NCBI RefSeq assembly: GCF_003932955.1
Contig: NZ_QOVY01000019.1
Coordinates: forward strand, 1 to 51,670
Direction of reading: 5' to 3'
Source: Chryseobacterium sp. SC28
Lineage (GTDB): Bacteria; Bacteroidota; Bacteroidia; Flavobacteriales; Weeksellaceae
DNA length: 51,670 nt
Position 1 is the stretch's first letter. Every line of letters begins with the position of its first letter. Made by a program: the position numbers and the translations under genes. This document shows positions 1 through 8,061 of this stretch, in pieces. Under the pieces are notes generated by a model, which was not told the DNA's origin, did no database searches, and worked only from the letters and a program-made list of their open reading frames with translations.

Positions 1-1
1 C

Positions 2-742
2 CCCGCAGGTATGGTGACTACTTTGGCTGGAAGCACACAAGGGTTTGCTGACGGAACGGGTACGGCAGCACAATTCAACTATCCTACTGGAGTAGCGGTT
101 GATGCGTCGGGCTATTTGTATGTGGCAGATTTTACTAATCATAAGATAAGAAAAGTAACGCCAGCGGGCGTGGTGACCACTTTGGCAGGAAGTACATATG
201 GGTATGCGGACGGAATAGGCACAACAGCAAAGTTTTATTATCCATACGGAGTTGCTGTTGATGCTTCTGGGAATGTATACGTGGCAGATACAAATAATTA
301 TAAAATCCGAAAAATAACCCCCGCAGGTGTGGTGACCACTTTGGCAGGAAGCACACAAGGGTTTGCTGACGGAACGGGTACGGCAGCACAATTTAACTAT
401 CCTACTGGAGTAGCGGTTGACCCATCAGGGATTATGTATGTCGCCGATTATTCTAATCATAAAATACGAAAAATAACCGGTGCTTTTTTGAGCACAACAT
501 CGGACAGTTTTGTAAAAGATTTCAAAGCCTATCCCAATCCTTCCACCGGCATTTTTGTGATACAAACAGACGGCAATGCAACGGTAGAAGTATTTGACCC
601 CACAGGAAAGCAAATTTTATCACAAAAAATAAATGGTCAAACTGTAACGGTTGACTTAAGCCCATATCCCGCCGGAATCTATTTAGCCAAAGTAACCACC
701 GACAATAAACAGAGCAAAACGGTTAAGTTGATTAAGCAATAA
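2..742 (+). CDS. NHL-repeat protein with type IX secretion tail, 5' partial
   Basis: The reading frame is open to the left edge of the window: the codons before the first ATG (position 11) read P-A-G, matching the internal repeat phrase TPAGVVTTLAGS, so the true start lies outside. The visible part holds three near-identical NHL/beta-propeller blades of about 55 residues, each with VTTLAGS, a FADGTGTAAQF-type segment, GVAVD and YVAD. The last 75 residues are a type A sorting domain, with AYPNPSTG, a GKQIL strand and a LSPYPAGIY turn, ending KTVKLIKQ. In this family the tail directs export through the type IX system and is cleaved at the cell surface. Blades 1 and 3 are nearly identical at the DNA level, suggesting recent repeat duplication. 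The substrate of the propeller is unknown. Confidence 0.88.
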   Translation, partial: PAGMVTTLAGSTQGFADGTGTAAQFNYPTGVAVDASGYLYVADFTNHKIRKVTPAGVVTTLAGSTYGYADGIGTTAKFYYPYGVAVDASGNVYVADTNNYKIRKITPAGVVTTLAGSTQGFADGTGTAAQFNYPTGVAVDPSGIMYVADYSNHKIRKITGAFLSTTSDSFVKDFKAYPNPSTGIFVIQTDGNATVEVFDPTGKQILSQKINGQTVTVDLSPYPAGIYLAKVTTDNKQSKTVKLIKQ

Positions 743-757
743 ATAGTCTGCATCTCT

Positions 758-812
758 CAAAAATTTCGCTTAGAAAAAACTATTTCAGTTCTATTCTAAG
801 CGATTTTTTTTA
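758..812. terminator. Bidirectional intrinsic terminator between converging genes
   Basis: A 10-bp perfect stem (TCGCTTAGAA at 766-775, TTCTAAGCGA at 794-803) is flanked by an A run on the left and nine T residues on the right. It lies between the stop of the NHL-repeat gene and the stop of hemB, so it can serve both. Confidence 0.8.
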
Positions 813-1799
813 ATTTTTACCGATCAGTCTCGCCACCTCTGCGGCGGCATAGGTGAAAATCATATCGGCACCCGCACGTTTGATGGAGGTGAGACTTTCT
901 AAGAGAACTTTGTCGTTGTCCAGCCAGCCATTTTGCGAAGCAGCTTTCAACATTGCATATTCGCCGCTTACCTGATAAACGGCAATCGGCTGTGTAATAA
1001 GTTCGCGGATCTTGGAAACGACGTCCAGATAAGGCATTCCGGGTTTTATCATTATAATATCGGCACCTTCCTCAACATCTTTTAATGCTTCATCGATGGC
1101 TTCTCGGGAATTATGAAAATCCATCTGGTAGGTTTTCTTGTCTGCCGGAATATCCTTCTCGTCAACGGGCGCACTATCCAAAGCTGTCCGGAACGGGCCG
1201 TAGAAAGCGCTCGCATATTTTGCAGCGTAAGACAAAATCCCCACATCAGTGAAACCGCTGTTCTCCAACGCTTGTCGCATCGCGAGAACCCGGCCATCCA
1301 TCATATCGCTGGGTGCCAGAATGTCTGCGCCTGCCTCGGCGTGCGAAATTCCCATTTTCACAAGCGCTTCCACCGTGAGATCATTATCTATCTTTCTGTT
1401 TTTGATAATTCCGTCGTGACCGTAGATGGAGTACGGATCCAATGCCACATCCGGCATTATGATGACTTCGGGAACGGCATTTTTGATGGCTTTGATGGTG
1501 TTTTGCATCAGTCCATCAGGATTCCAGGCTTCCTTTCCGGTGTTATCTTTCAGATGATCTGAAACTTTCATATAAAGGTTGATGGCTTTGATGCCGAGGT
1601 CGTAATTTTCCTTTACCGTTTTCACCGTGAGATCCAAACTTTGGCGGAAGACGCCGGGCATTGCAGAAATGGCTTCTTTTTTGTTTTCACCTTCTGTGAC
1701 AAACATCGGCAATACCAAATCGCTGGTCGTAAGGACTGTTTCGCGCACTAACTGGCGTATGGACTCACTGGTTCGGAGTCTTCTGTTTCTTGAAATCAT
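810..1799 (-). CDS. hemB: Delta-aminolevulinic acid dehydratase (porphobilinogen synthase)
   Basis: Condenses two 5-aminolevulinate molecules to porphobilinogen, the second common step of heme and siroheme synthesis, in the cytoplasm. The 329-residue product has the usual family length. The two Schiff-base lysine regions are present: YAAKYASAFYGPFR near residue 200 and MIKPGMPYLD near residue 250. The metal loop reads DVALDPYSIYGHDG, so the three cysteines of zinc-dependent HemB are replaced by Ala and Asp; this is the pattern of magnesium-dependent enzymes. I chose the ATG at 1799 (MISRNRRLRTS) because this begins the conserved N-terminus; a longer start at 1820 would overlap the promoter -7 box. 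It stands alone and converges with the NHL-repeat gene. Confidence 0.95.
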   Translation of the reverse strand: MISRNRRLRTSESIRQLVRETVLTTSDLVLPMFVTEGENKKEAISAMPGVFRQSLDLTVKTVKENYDLGIKAINLYMKVSDHLKDNTGKEAWNPDGLMQNTIKAIKNAVPEVIIMPDVALDPYSIYGHDGIIKNRKIDNDLTVEALVKMGISHAEAGADILAPSDMMDGRVLAMRQALENSGFTDVGILSYAAKYASAFYGPFRTALDSAPVDEKDIPADKKTYQMDFHNSREAIDEALKDVEEGADIIMIKPGMPYLDVVSKIRELITQPIAVYQVSGEYAMLKAASQNGWLDNDKVLLESLTSIKRAGADMIFTYAAAEVARLIGKN

Positions 1800-1817
1800 C
1801 TTTAAAAAATATTGATG

Positions 1818-1825
1818 CAAATTTA
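1818..1825 (-). promoter_or_regulatory. hemB promoter -7 box
   Basis: The minus strand reads TAAATTTG, a perfect TAnnTTTG Bacteroidota -7 box, 18 bp before the hemB ATG at 1799. No good -33 TTTG is visible. It is divergent from the promoter of the gene at 1909. Confidence 0.55.
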
Positions 1826-1848
1826 ATTATACTTTTAATCATAGACTA

Positions 1849-1879
1849 TTGCATATTCAATTTATTTAAAATATATTTG
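1849..1879 (+). promoter_or_regulatory. Promoter of the small type IX-tailed gene
   Basis: TTG (1849-1851), a 20-bp spacer and TATATTTG (1872-1879) match the Bacteroidota -33/-7 promoter pattern. The predicted start lies about 24 bp before the ATG at 1909, which supports that ATG over the upstream one at 1885. Confidence 0.55.
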
Positions 1880-1908
1880 TTGCAATGGTTTCAGACAGAC
1901 AAAAGCGA

Positions 1909-2259
1909 ATGAAAAAACTTTTATTTTTTATCTTCTTTACCGCATTATCGGTTGGATTTTCGGGAGAAATGAAGGCTCAAACCACAGCCCGAAACCTCTC
2001 CAATCAAAAGACCGACGATGGTATTTTGGTGGCCTATCCCAACCCGACTCGGGATGTTTTGATCCTTAAATCCAAAGATGCTGCTGTTAAAATAAAAACA
2101 GTGACATTTTTTTCCATCTTGGGAGCTCAAATAGCGGAATATAATATCAACAGCAACAATACGGAATTGAGAATTGATAAATTGCGTCCGGGCAAATATC
2201 TGATGCGCTACACAATGGACGACAATACACAGAAAATAACCCAGATTATTAAGCAATAA
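1909..2259 (+). CDS. Small secreted protein consisting of signal peptide and type IX tail
   Basis: The 116-residue product starts MKKLLFFIFFTALSVGFSG, a signal peptide of about 24 residues. It is followed by only some 15 linker residues before a type A sorting domain (AYPNPTRDVL, FSILGAQIAEY, LRPGKYLMRY, ending KITQIIKQ). There is no room for a separate functional domain, so the exported product would be little more than the tail. An upstream in-frame ATG at 1885 adds eight polar residues before the signal peptide and is less likely. It could be a surface-anchored peptide or the remnant of a larger cargo gene. Sorting-tail assignment is confident; function is unknown. Confidence 0.85.
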   Translation: MKKLLFFIFFTALSVGFSGEMKAQTTARNLSNQKTDDGILVAYPNPTRDVLILKSKDAAVKIKTVTFFSILGAQIAEYNINSNNTELRIDKLRPGKYLMRYTMDDNTQKITQIIKQ

Positions 2260-2278
2260 CGACTGTGATCCTTATAAT

Positions 2279-2300
2279 GCCGGCTTCTGTCGGCTTTTTT
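2279..2300 (+). terminator. Intrinsic terminator
   Basis: Six-pair stem GCCGGC/GTCGGC (one G-T pair) with a TTCT loop, followed by a run of seven T residues, directly after the type IX-tailed gene. Confidence 0.7.
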
Positions 2301-2315
2301 TATGCAATAATTCTA

Positions 2316-2323
2316 TAAATTTG
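2316..2323 (+). promoter_or_regulatory. Promoter -7 box of the OmpA-family gene
   Basis: TAAATTTG matches TAnnTTTG and lies 25 bp before the ATG at 2349. The -33 element is weak. Confidence 0.45.
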
Positions 2324-2348
2324 TGTCGACCAAGAAAAAATTAGATTA

Positions 2349-4031
2349 ATGAGAATATATGTACTGCTTTTCCTCCTACTGACGGTTCAATATTTTAATT
2401 CGCAATTCCGAAACTCGCTTTATGATCAAAATCAGATTAATATTTCCTTAAAAGGCGGAGCGGATTTTCCATCCTATGACAATCAGACGAAATATATTGA
2501 TTATAAACCCAATCTGAATCTCGGCGTTTCTGCAGATTATTATTTCAATTGGCTCGGGTTGGGAATCGATGCGGATTATCTTCAAAATACACCAAAAAAT
2601 TCTTATCCAACGGAGAATTTGTATTTAGGAAGCACCAAGCTATCGGTTCCAACTTTGACTGAAAATAAAATCGAACGTTATTACCTTGGCATTGGTCCCA
2701 ACTTCCGGTGGATAATCAACGATAATATGGCATTGGCTTTCAAGCTCCGAGGCGGAATCTCGAATATAAAAGGCGGTGAAACATCTTTAGTTTCCAACAG
2801 TGGCGCATCCATTTACAATCTGAATTATCACAACGGCTACGACGAGAAATCTGTCTTTTCTGGGAAGGGCGAGCTGGAGTACAATTGGTTTTTCTCAGAA
2901 AATATTGGTTTAAATGTCGGCGCTTATTATCTCCAGCATTTCAATAGTAAAGATATGGTTATCAGCGGAAAGTCGGCCGGATACATTCCTTTTACAACCA
3001 CTGAAAGTCAAAATAACATTTCGCCCGCTGCTTCCGAGGTGAGAACCACCGCTTTGGATCACGAGATCCATTCTTTTGGGGTCTTTGCCGGAATAACTTT
3101 TAGATTCTCCGGCTCCGCTTCGGGTCCTAATTATGGATTATCTGTGCTGGCGAGAGACCGAGAAACGGGATTAGTACTGCCTGGCACTTTTGTGGAACTT
3201 TACAAAAATGGGCAACGGAAATACTCTGCAAGAACCAATGCGCAAGGCGTCGCTTTCTTCAAAAAAATAAAGCCGGAAGACTATGTCATCAAAGGAAGCC
3301 TGTATAATATTGACCTCATTTCTGTCAATGCCAACAAGAATGAATTTGTCAAAAACATCACACTCAAAAAGGAAATTTCTACCGATGCTGAAACATTCTT
3401 CGTACAAGGCCAAGTGAATATCTGCAACTCCAAAAACGTACTGAGAGACGTGACAGTCGTTATTAAAAACAACGAAACCGAAATAGTCCACGAAATAAAA
3501 ACCAATAACGAAGGGAAATTCTATTTCAAAGCGGATAAAAACACATCTTATAATATCTACGGAAAAAAAGGAAATTATTTTTCCCAAACCGAAATGATAA
3601 CGTCCAAAAATCTGGACAGAAGCAATACCCTATTTATCAATCTAGAAGTCTGCATGGAAGAAACAACTTGCGGCAAACCGATTAACCTTAAAAATATCCA
3701 TTACGATCTAGATAAATATGACATCAGGGAAGATGCCAAAGCAGAACTTAACAAATTGGTACAGTTTATGAAAGACAACCCGCAAGTAAAGGTGGAATTG
3801 GCATCGCACACCGACTCCCGAGCTTCGGACGACTACAACCAAACACTTTCTCAGAACCGCGCAAGTGCCGCTGTGGAATATTTGACGGCGAAAGGAATTA
3901 GTAAAGCAAGACTTAAACCCGTTGGCTACGGCGAAACGCGGCTTCTGAACAAGTGCAGCAACGACGTGAACTGCACCGAAGCGCAACATCAACTGAACCG
4001 AAGAACCGAGATGAAAGTCATCTGCCCTTGA
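2349..4031 (+). CDS. OmpA-family outer membrane protein
   Basis: The 560-residue product begins with a signal peptide (MRIYVLLFLLLTVQYFNS). Residues about 25-250 alternate aromatic and polar positions as in an outer-membrane beta-barrel. Residues about 258-430 hold two carboxypeptidase-regulatory-like beta-sandwich segments (GLVLPGTFVELYKNG; NVLRDVTVVIKNNE). From about residue 440 there is an OmpA C-terminal peptidoglycan-binding domain, with IHYDLDKYDIR, ASHTDSRASDDYN, LSQNRASAAVEYL and NRRTEMKV. Paired cysteines flank this domain. It probably links the outer membrane to the cell wall. Its last 14 bp overlap the converging VanZ-like gene. Confidence 0.88.
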   Translation: MRIYVLLFLLLTVQYFNSQFRNSLYDQNQINISLKGGADFPSYDNQTKYIDYKPNLNLGVSADYYFNWLGLGIDADYLQNTPKNSYPTENLYLGSTKLSVPTLTENKIERYYLGIGPNFRWIINDNMALAFKLRGGISNIKGGETSLVSNSGASIYNLNYHNGYDEKSVFSGKGELEYNWFFSENIGLNVGAYYLQHFNSKDMVISGKSAGYIPFTTTESQNNISPAASEVRTTALDHEIHSFGVFAGITFRFSGSASGPNYGLSVLARDRETGLVLPGTFVELYKNGQRKYSARTNAQGVAFFKKIKPEDYVIKGSLYNIDLISVNANKNEFVKNITLKKEISTDAETFFVQGQVNICNSKNVLRDVTVVIKNNETEIVHEIKTNNEGKFYFKADKNTSYNIYGKKGNYFSQTEMITSKNLDRSNTLFINLEVCMEETTCGKPINLKNIHYDLDKYDIREDAKAELNKLVQFMKDNPQVKVELASHTDSRASDDYNQTLSQNRASAAVEYLTAKGISKARLKPVGYGETRLLNKCSNDVNCTEAQHQLNRRTEMKVICP

Positions 4032-4452
4032 TGTAGAAAAAGCTCTTGTAAATTACAAATCCCAAGACTACGCCGAAAGTATTTAGGATAATATCATCAA
4101 TATCGGCAAAACCTCTTTTAAAATAGAACTGGGAAAACTCGATGATGTTTATCACCACAAAAAATGATGGAAAAAGCCACTCGATCTTATTGAGCTTAGG
4201 ATATAAAATTCCTAAAAAACCGTAAGGCACAAAAAGTATAATATTGCCCAATATGTTTTTGAAAAATTCCAGTTTATCATAATGGATTACATTAAAAAAA
4301 TACTCATCAATGGTTTCGAAAGGAATCGTTTTGATGTTAAATGTCTGATCAGGAGACTCCCGGAATGTCGCAAAAAAAAGCAAATACAACATCCAGACTG
4401 TATAGAAATTAATAAAAGCCGGATAAAATCTGAAAATTTGCTTCTTCATCAA
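4018..4452 (-). CDS. VanZ-like family membrane protein
   Basis: The 144-residue product has four predicted membrane segments and the VanZ-like signatures GNIILFVPYGFLGI, IEFSQFYFKRGFADIDD and DDIILNTFGVVLG. VanZ confers teicoplanin resistance in enterococci, but most chromosomal homologues have no known role and no resistance genes are nearby. The gene overlaps the end of the OmpA-family gene by 14 bp in convergent orientation, so no terminator separates them. Confidence 0.85.
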   Translation of the reverse strand: MMKKQIFRFYPAFINFYTVWMLYLLFFATFRESPDQTFNIKTIPFETIDEYFFNVIHYDKLEFFKNILGNIILFVPYGFLGILYPKLNKIEWLFPSFFVVINIIEFSQFYFKRGFADIDDIILNTFGVVLGFVIYKSFFYIKGR

Positions 4453-4503
4453 CCAAAGGATAGACTATTAAAATAAAAATTTCAAGTAAAAATATTCAAA
4501 ATA

Positions 4504-5568
4504 ATGCAGACACACAAAGTAAAAGCGTTTGGAACCGAGACTCCGGACCACGATTTAGAATTAATGACCATCGAACGAAGAGAGATTCAGCCAAAAGATG
4601 TGGAAATAGAAATCCTGTACTGCGGCGTTTGCCATTCGGATCTTCACACGGCGAGGAACGACTGGGGAGGCACCGTCTATCCGGCTGTTCCTGGCCACGA
4701 GATTGTTGGGCGAATTACAAGCATCGGAAGCGAGGTTTCCAAATTCAAAGTTGGAGATCTGGCAGCAGTGGGCTGTATGGTAGATTCGTGCAGAACTTGC
4801 AGCAGTTGCGCTCAGGATTTGGAACAATTCTGCGAAAATGGTTTCACCGGAACGTACAACGGGAAAGACAAATACATCCAAAACCAAAGAACCTATGGCG
4901 GCTACTCCGAATCTGTGGTAGTTGATGAGCATTTTGTCTTGAAGGTTCCAGACAATTTGGATTTGGCAGCCGTTGCGCCGCTTCTGTGCGCAGGAATTAC
5001 GACTTGGTCGCCGCTCAAACATTGGAACGTCAATGCAGATTCTAAAGTTGCGGTGGTTGGTTTAGGCGGCTTGGGTCATATGGCCATCAAATTGGCAAAA
5101 GGGCTGGGAGCGCACGTTTCATTATTTTCCAGAAGCGCAGGAAAAACCGAAGATGCTAAGAAATTGGGCGCAGACAAGGTGATTATTTCCACGGATGCCG
5201 AAGAAATGAAAGCAGCGCTTAACACGTTTGACTTGATTATCGATACCGTTCCGTACGAGCACGACATCAATCCTTATATGAACACCTTGACTGTGAACGG
5301 CACTTTGGTTTTGGTGGGCTACATCGGTGATTTTGAGAATGACTGGGTGAGCACCAAACCACTGATCTACAAAAGACGTTCGGTGGCGGGATCGCTTATC
5401 GGCGGCATCAAAGAAACGCAGGAAATGTTGGATTTCTGTGGCGAAAAAAACATCGTGGCAGACATCGAACTTATCAAAATGCAGGAGATTAACAATGCGT
5501 ATGAAAGAATGCTGAAGAGCGATGTGAAATACAGATTCGTGATCGATATGAAAAGTTTGAAGGATTAA
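4504..5568 (+). CDS. Zinc-dependent NAD(P) alcohol dehydrogenase, cinnamyl-alcohol/YahK type
   Basis: Medium-chain dehydrogenase of 354 residues. Catalytic zinc ligands are in CGVCHSDLHTARNDW and VPGHEIVG. The four structural-zinc cysteines are in GCMVDSCRTCSSC and the later EQFC. The nucleotide-binding motif is GLGGLGH near residue 185. Family members reduce aldehydes to alcohols with NADPH in the cytoplasm; the true substrate cannot be read from sequence. It is a single gene with its own terminator. Confidence 0.93.
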   Translation: MQTHKVKAFGTETPDHDLELMTIERREIQPKDVEIEILYCGVCHSDLHTARNDWGGTVYPAVPGHEIVGRITSIGSEVSKFKVGDLAAVGCMVDSCRTCSSCAQDLEQFCENGFTGTYNGKDKYIQNQRTYGGYSESVVVDEHFVLKVPDNLDLAAVAPLLCAGITTWSPLKHWNVNADSKVAVVGLGGLGHMAIKLAKGLGAHVSLFSRSAGKTEDAKKLGADKVIISTDAEEMKAALNTFDLIIDTVPYEHDINPYMNTLTVNGTLVLVGYIGDFENDWVSTKPLIYKRRSVAGSLIGGIKETQEMLDFCGEKNIVADIELIKMQEINNAYERMLKSDVKYRFVIDMKSLKD

Positions 5569-5618
5569 AAAAGGCAGTTTAGAGGTGGTTGAAACCTTCG
5601 TAAAATATCATTAAAATA

Positions 5619-5649
5619 AAAGGAAGTACAGATTTGTGCTTCCTTTTTT
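5619..5649 (+). terminator. Intrinsic terminator after the alcohol dehydrogenase gene
   Basis: Stem AAGGAAGTACA/TGTGCTTCCTT with one T-G pair, a short GATT loop and a seven-T tract. A-richness on the other side could also let it stop minus-strand transcription from the phosphodiesterase gene. Confidence 0.8.
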
Positions 5650-5678
5650 GTTAATGCGTTAATTTCCCATTCAAAAAG

Positions 5679-6962
5679 CTAATTGACCTGCGCCAAAATT
5701 GATTGCAAAGTTTTTCTTTTCCCGTCGATTTTTTGATTGATTTTCAAATGCAAAATCTCAGCAACCATCGGATAAACATCCACATTTTCGAATTCGTCAA
5801 CGGTCTGATTATTTTTAAATGCCGAACCCCAAGCTGCGAAGGTGGCTTTCATTTCGGGAACTAATTTTGGATCGTAGCCGTGCTTTCCGATAGAAGTCTT
5901 TTGACCTTTTTCAAGAAAAATTTTTGGTGCATTTGGGATCAGCAGAATTTGCCCTATCCTGTTGTATCGATCATCTTTTGCAGAAAAATGCAGATATTTC
6001 GGAAGTTTTTTATCCAGATAAACAGTATAATCCGGGGATTTGTTTGATTTTAATTCCCTGAAAACCGACTTCACTTCTTTTGGATTTTTGACAAAAACTC
6101 TGAGCAAAGTCTGCGAATTATAATAATCAAACCGGTCTTTGTTCATCAGCATTTGGGGAATCTCAAGCGGATTGCCGCCATCCACCTGAATCATTCCGTG
6201 ATCCGAAACGAAGATGAAGTTGACATTTGCAAGTCCCAAATCTTTTACTTTCTGAACCAAACTTCCAATCGCTTCATCAATCAAATGAACCGCAGTTTCC
6301 GTTTCCTTAGCTTCTGGTCCGAAATGATGACCGGCGCCATCAACTTCCGGAAAATATAAAGAAATGAAATGCGGTCGCCGATTCTCCGGCAACCTCAGCC
6401 AGCTGATGACTTTATCTACCTTTTCGATCGGCGTGAATTTTTCGTGGTAATGATAATAATAAGTTGGCCGTATTCCGCCCGCATCGCTTGCAGAACCAAC
6501 CCATTGCAAAGATGCCGAGATCATTCCCTGCTTTTCTGCCAAACTCCATAGCGGAATGCCGCCGTACCAGGATCCGTCTTCTGCGCTTGCTTTTTGGCTC
6601 ATTAAATACTTTTCTTTTCGCTTATAATCATAAAAATTATTATCAATCAAACCGTGATGAGCAGGATACAAACCTGTCATTAGGCTCCAATGGTTTGGGA
6701 AGGTGACACTTGGAAAGCCGGGAATCATCGCTTTAGCCTGAACGCCAGAAGTCGAATATTTTACAAGATTCTGAGCGTTGTATTTCTTTGCATAATCATA
6801 TCGGAAGCCGTCGGCCGAAATCATAATGACATAAGGCTTCTTCGTCGCTTCTGTGTTATTTAAACGATTTGGGATAATGACTTGCGCAGTATCTGCGATT
6901 GCTGTTTGCGCATTGATGAGGAGCGATAAGGTCAGTAAGAAAAGTGCTAGGAATTTTTTCAT
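5679..6962 (-). CDS. Secreted nucleotide pyrophosphatase/phosphodiesterase, alkaline phosphatase superfamily
   Basis: The 427-residue product begins with a signal peptide (MKKFLALFLLTLSLLINAQ). The two-metal phosphodiesterase site is visible: MISADGFRYDY (first Asp), SVTFPNHWSLMTG with the Thr nucleophile, EVDGAGHHFGP, VSDHGM and GKHGYDP. These are hallmarks of the NPP family, which hydrolyses nucleotide or phospholipid diesters; it probably works in the periplasm. It is a single gene. The 69-bp repeat array lies upstream of it. Confidence 0.92.
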   Translation of the reverse strand: MKKFLALFLLTLSLLINAQTAIADTAQVIIPNRLNNTEATKKPYVIMISADGFRYDYAKKYNAQNLVKYSTSGVQAKAMIPGFPSVTFPNHWSLMTGLYPAHHGLIDNNFYDYKRKEKYLMSQKASAEDGSWYGGIPLWSLAEKQGMISASLQWVGSASDAGGIRPTYYYHYHEKFTPIEKVDKVISWLRLPENRRPHFISLYFPEVDGAGHHFGPEAKETETAVHLIDEAIGSLVQKVKDLGLANVNFIFVSDHGMIQVDGGNPLEIPQMLMNKDRFDYYNSQTLLRVFVKNPKEVKSVFRELKSNKSPDYTVYLDKKLPKYLHFSAKDDRYNRIGQILLIPNAPKIFLEKGQKTSIGKHGYDPKLVPEMKATFAAWGSAFKNNQTVDEFENVDVYPMVAEILHLKINQKIDGKRKTLQSILAQVN

Positions 6963-6979
6963 TACGAATAAGATTTTGA

Positions 6980-6987
6980 CAAAGATA
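6980..6987 (-). promoter_or_regulatory. Promoter -7 box of the phosphodiesterase gene
   Basis: The minus strand reads TATCTTTG (TAnnTTTG), 17 bp before the ATG at 6962. No clear -33 element. Confidence 0.45.
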
Positions 6988-7086
6988 AACGGTGCATCTC
7001 TTAATAGGAAGAATGCTGCATTAATAAAATATTAATCTAATAAATCCTAATGTTGCTTTTTTTCAATTTCAAAATTGATAAATGTT

Positions 7087-7616
7087 AATAGGATTTCATC
7101 CTATCCTTTGTTAAGGCGTCCCGATGGGACTTCATTTAATTCAATTTGCAATAGTGATAGGATTTCATCCTATCCTTTGGTAAGGCGTCCCGATGGGACT
7201 TCATTTGATTTAATTTGCGATATTGATAGGATTTCATCCTATCCTTTGTTAAGGCGTCCCGATGGGACTTCATTTGATTTAATTTGCATTATTGATAGGA
7301 TTTCATCATATCCTTTGGTAAGGCGTCCCGATGGGACTTCATTTGATTCAATTTGCAATATTAATAGGATTTCATCCTGTCCTTTGTTAAGGCGTCCCGT
7401 TGGGACTTCATTTCATTCAATTTGCATTATTAATAGGATTTCATCCTATCCTTTGGTAAGCCGTCCAGCTGGGACTTCGTTTGATTTAATTTGCAATAGT
7501 GATAGGATTTCATCCTATCCTTTGGTAAGGCGTCCCGATGGGACTTCATTTGCTTCAATTTGCAATTGATAGGATTTCATCCTATCCTTTGTTAAGCCGT
7601 CCCGTTGGGACTTCAT
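7087..7616. repeat. Eight tandem 69-bp units with two palindromes each
   Basis: The core ATAGGAT starts at 7088, 7157, 7226, 7295, 7364, 7433, 7502 and 7569; spacing is exactly 69 bp six times and 67 bp for the last unit. Each unit holds palindrome 1 (GATAGGAT, TTC, ATCCTATC), the linker CTTTGKTAAGGC, palindrome 2 (GTCCC, GAT, GGGAC) and an AT-rich joint of about 25 bp. The array fills the gap between the terminator of the rpoBC operon and the promoter region of the phosphodiesterase gene. Because 69 is a multiple of three, one frame stays open for 164 codons, but this is a product of the period and not a credible gene. Whole units are conserved, unlike CRISPR spacers. I do not recognise a named repeat family. 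Confidence 0.93.
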
Positions 7617-7649
7617 AAAAAAATCCCGATTCTTGGTAGAATCGGGATT
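7617..7649 (-). terminator. Intrinsic terminator of the rpoB-rpoC-DUF3467 operon
   Basis: Perfect 11-bp stem AATCCCGATTC/GAATCGGGATT with a six-base loop; on the minus strand it is followed by a run of T residues (A run at 7617-7623). It sits 20 bp after the stop of the DUF3467 gene and directly abuts the repeat array. Confidence 0.88.
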
Positions 7650-7668
7650 GATGTTCTAAGAAAAAATC

Positions 7669-7974
7669 TTACGCTTGTACGTTGTTGTTGCCAACGACGA
7701 AAGGTTCCAATTCTTTGATCTCTCCGAATTGTTGTTCATAGTTTGCGATGTTTTGCTGAAGCGCTGCAAGAACTCTCTTGGCATGAAGTGGCGCTAAGAT
7801 GACTCTCGAACGCACGTTTGCTTGCTGCACACCCGGCATCAATTGGATAAAATCTACGACGAATTCTGACGGCGAATGGTTTATCAACGCAAGGTTGCAA
7901 TATACGCCGGAAGCGATTACCTCATTCAATTGGATGTTGATGTTGTTTGGATCTTGGTTTTGATTATTGTCCAT
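7669..7974 (-). CDS. DUF3467 family protein
   Basis: Small 101-residue soluble protein with the family pattern: VYCNLALINHSPSEFVVDF, a central FIQLMPGVQQANVRSRVIL strand region and an HAKRVLAALQQNI helix. Members are typically encoded next to rpoC in Bacteroidota, as here (87-bp gap, same strand), which suggests a link to transcription, but no biochemical role is known to me. The Asn/Gln-rich N-terminus is low complexity. Confidence 0.85.
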   Translation of the reverse strand: MDNNQNQDPNNINIQLNEVIASGVYCNLALINHSPSEFVVDFIQLMPGVQQANVRSRVILAPLHAKRVLAALQQNIANYEQQFGEIKELEPFVVGNNNVQA

Positions 7975-8061
7975 TTTTTTTAATTTTAAATTATAGATTA
8001 TAAATTACAGATTACGAATATAAATCTTTTAAAATTTAAAATTCATAATCTATAATTATTT
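7975..8061. repeat. AT-rich simple repeats between rpoC and the DUF3467 gene
   Basis: The spacer is built from variations of TTATAGATTATAAATTACAG and AATTTAAAATT. The rpoB-rpoC spacer has similar text. No promoter or hairpin is clear; it looks like slippage-derived filler. Confidence 0.45.

Noticed and set aside
4018-4452. VanZ-like gene as glycopeptide resistance
   Set aside because: Only the membrane family is shared; no other van genes are present and most such homologues are unrelated to resistance.
7075-7569. 164-codon open frame across the repeat array
   Set aside because: The frame stays open only because the 69-bp period is a multiple of three; residues repeat with the DNA unit, the last unit shifts frame by a 2-bp loss, and there is no domain or signal.
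7087-7616. Array as a CRISPR
   Set aside because: The whole 69-bp unit is conserved, so there are no variable spacers, and no cas genes are near.
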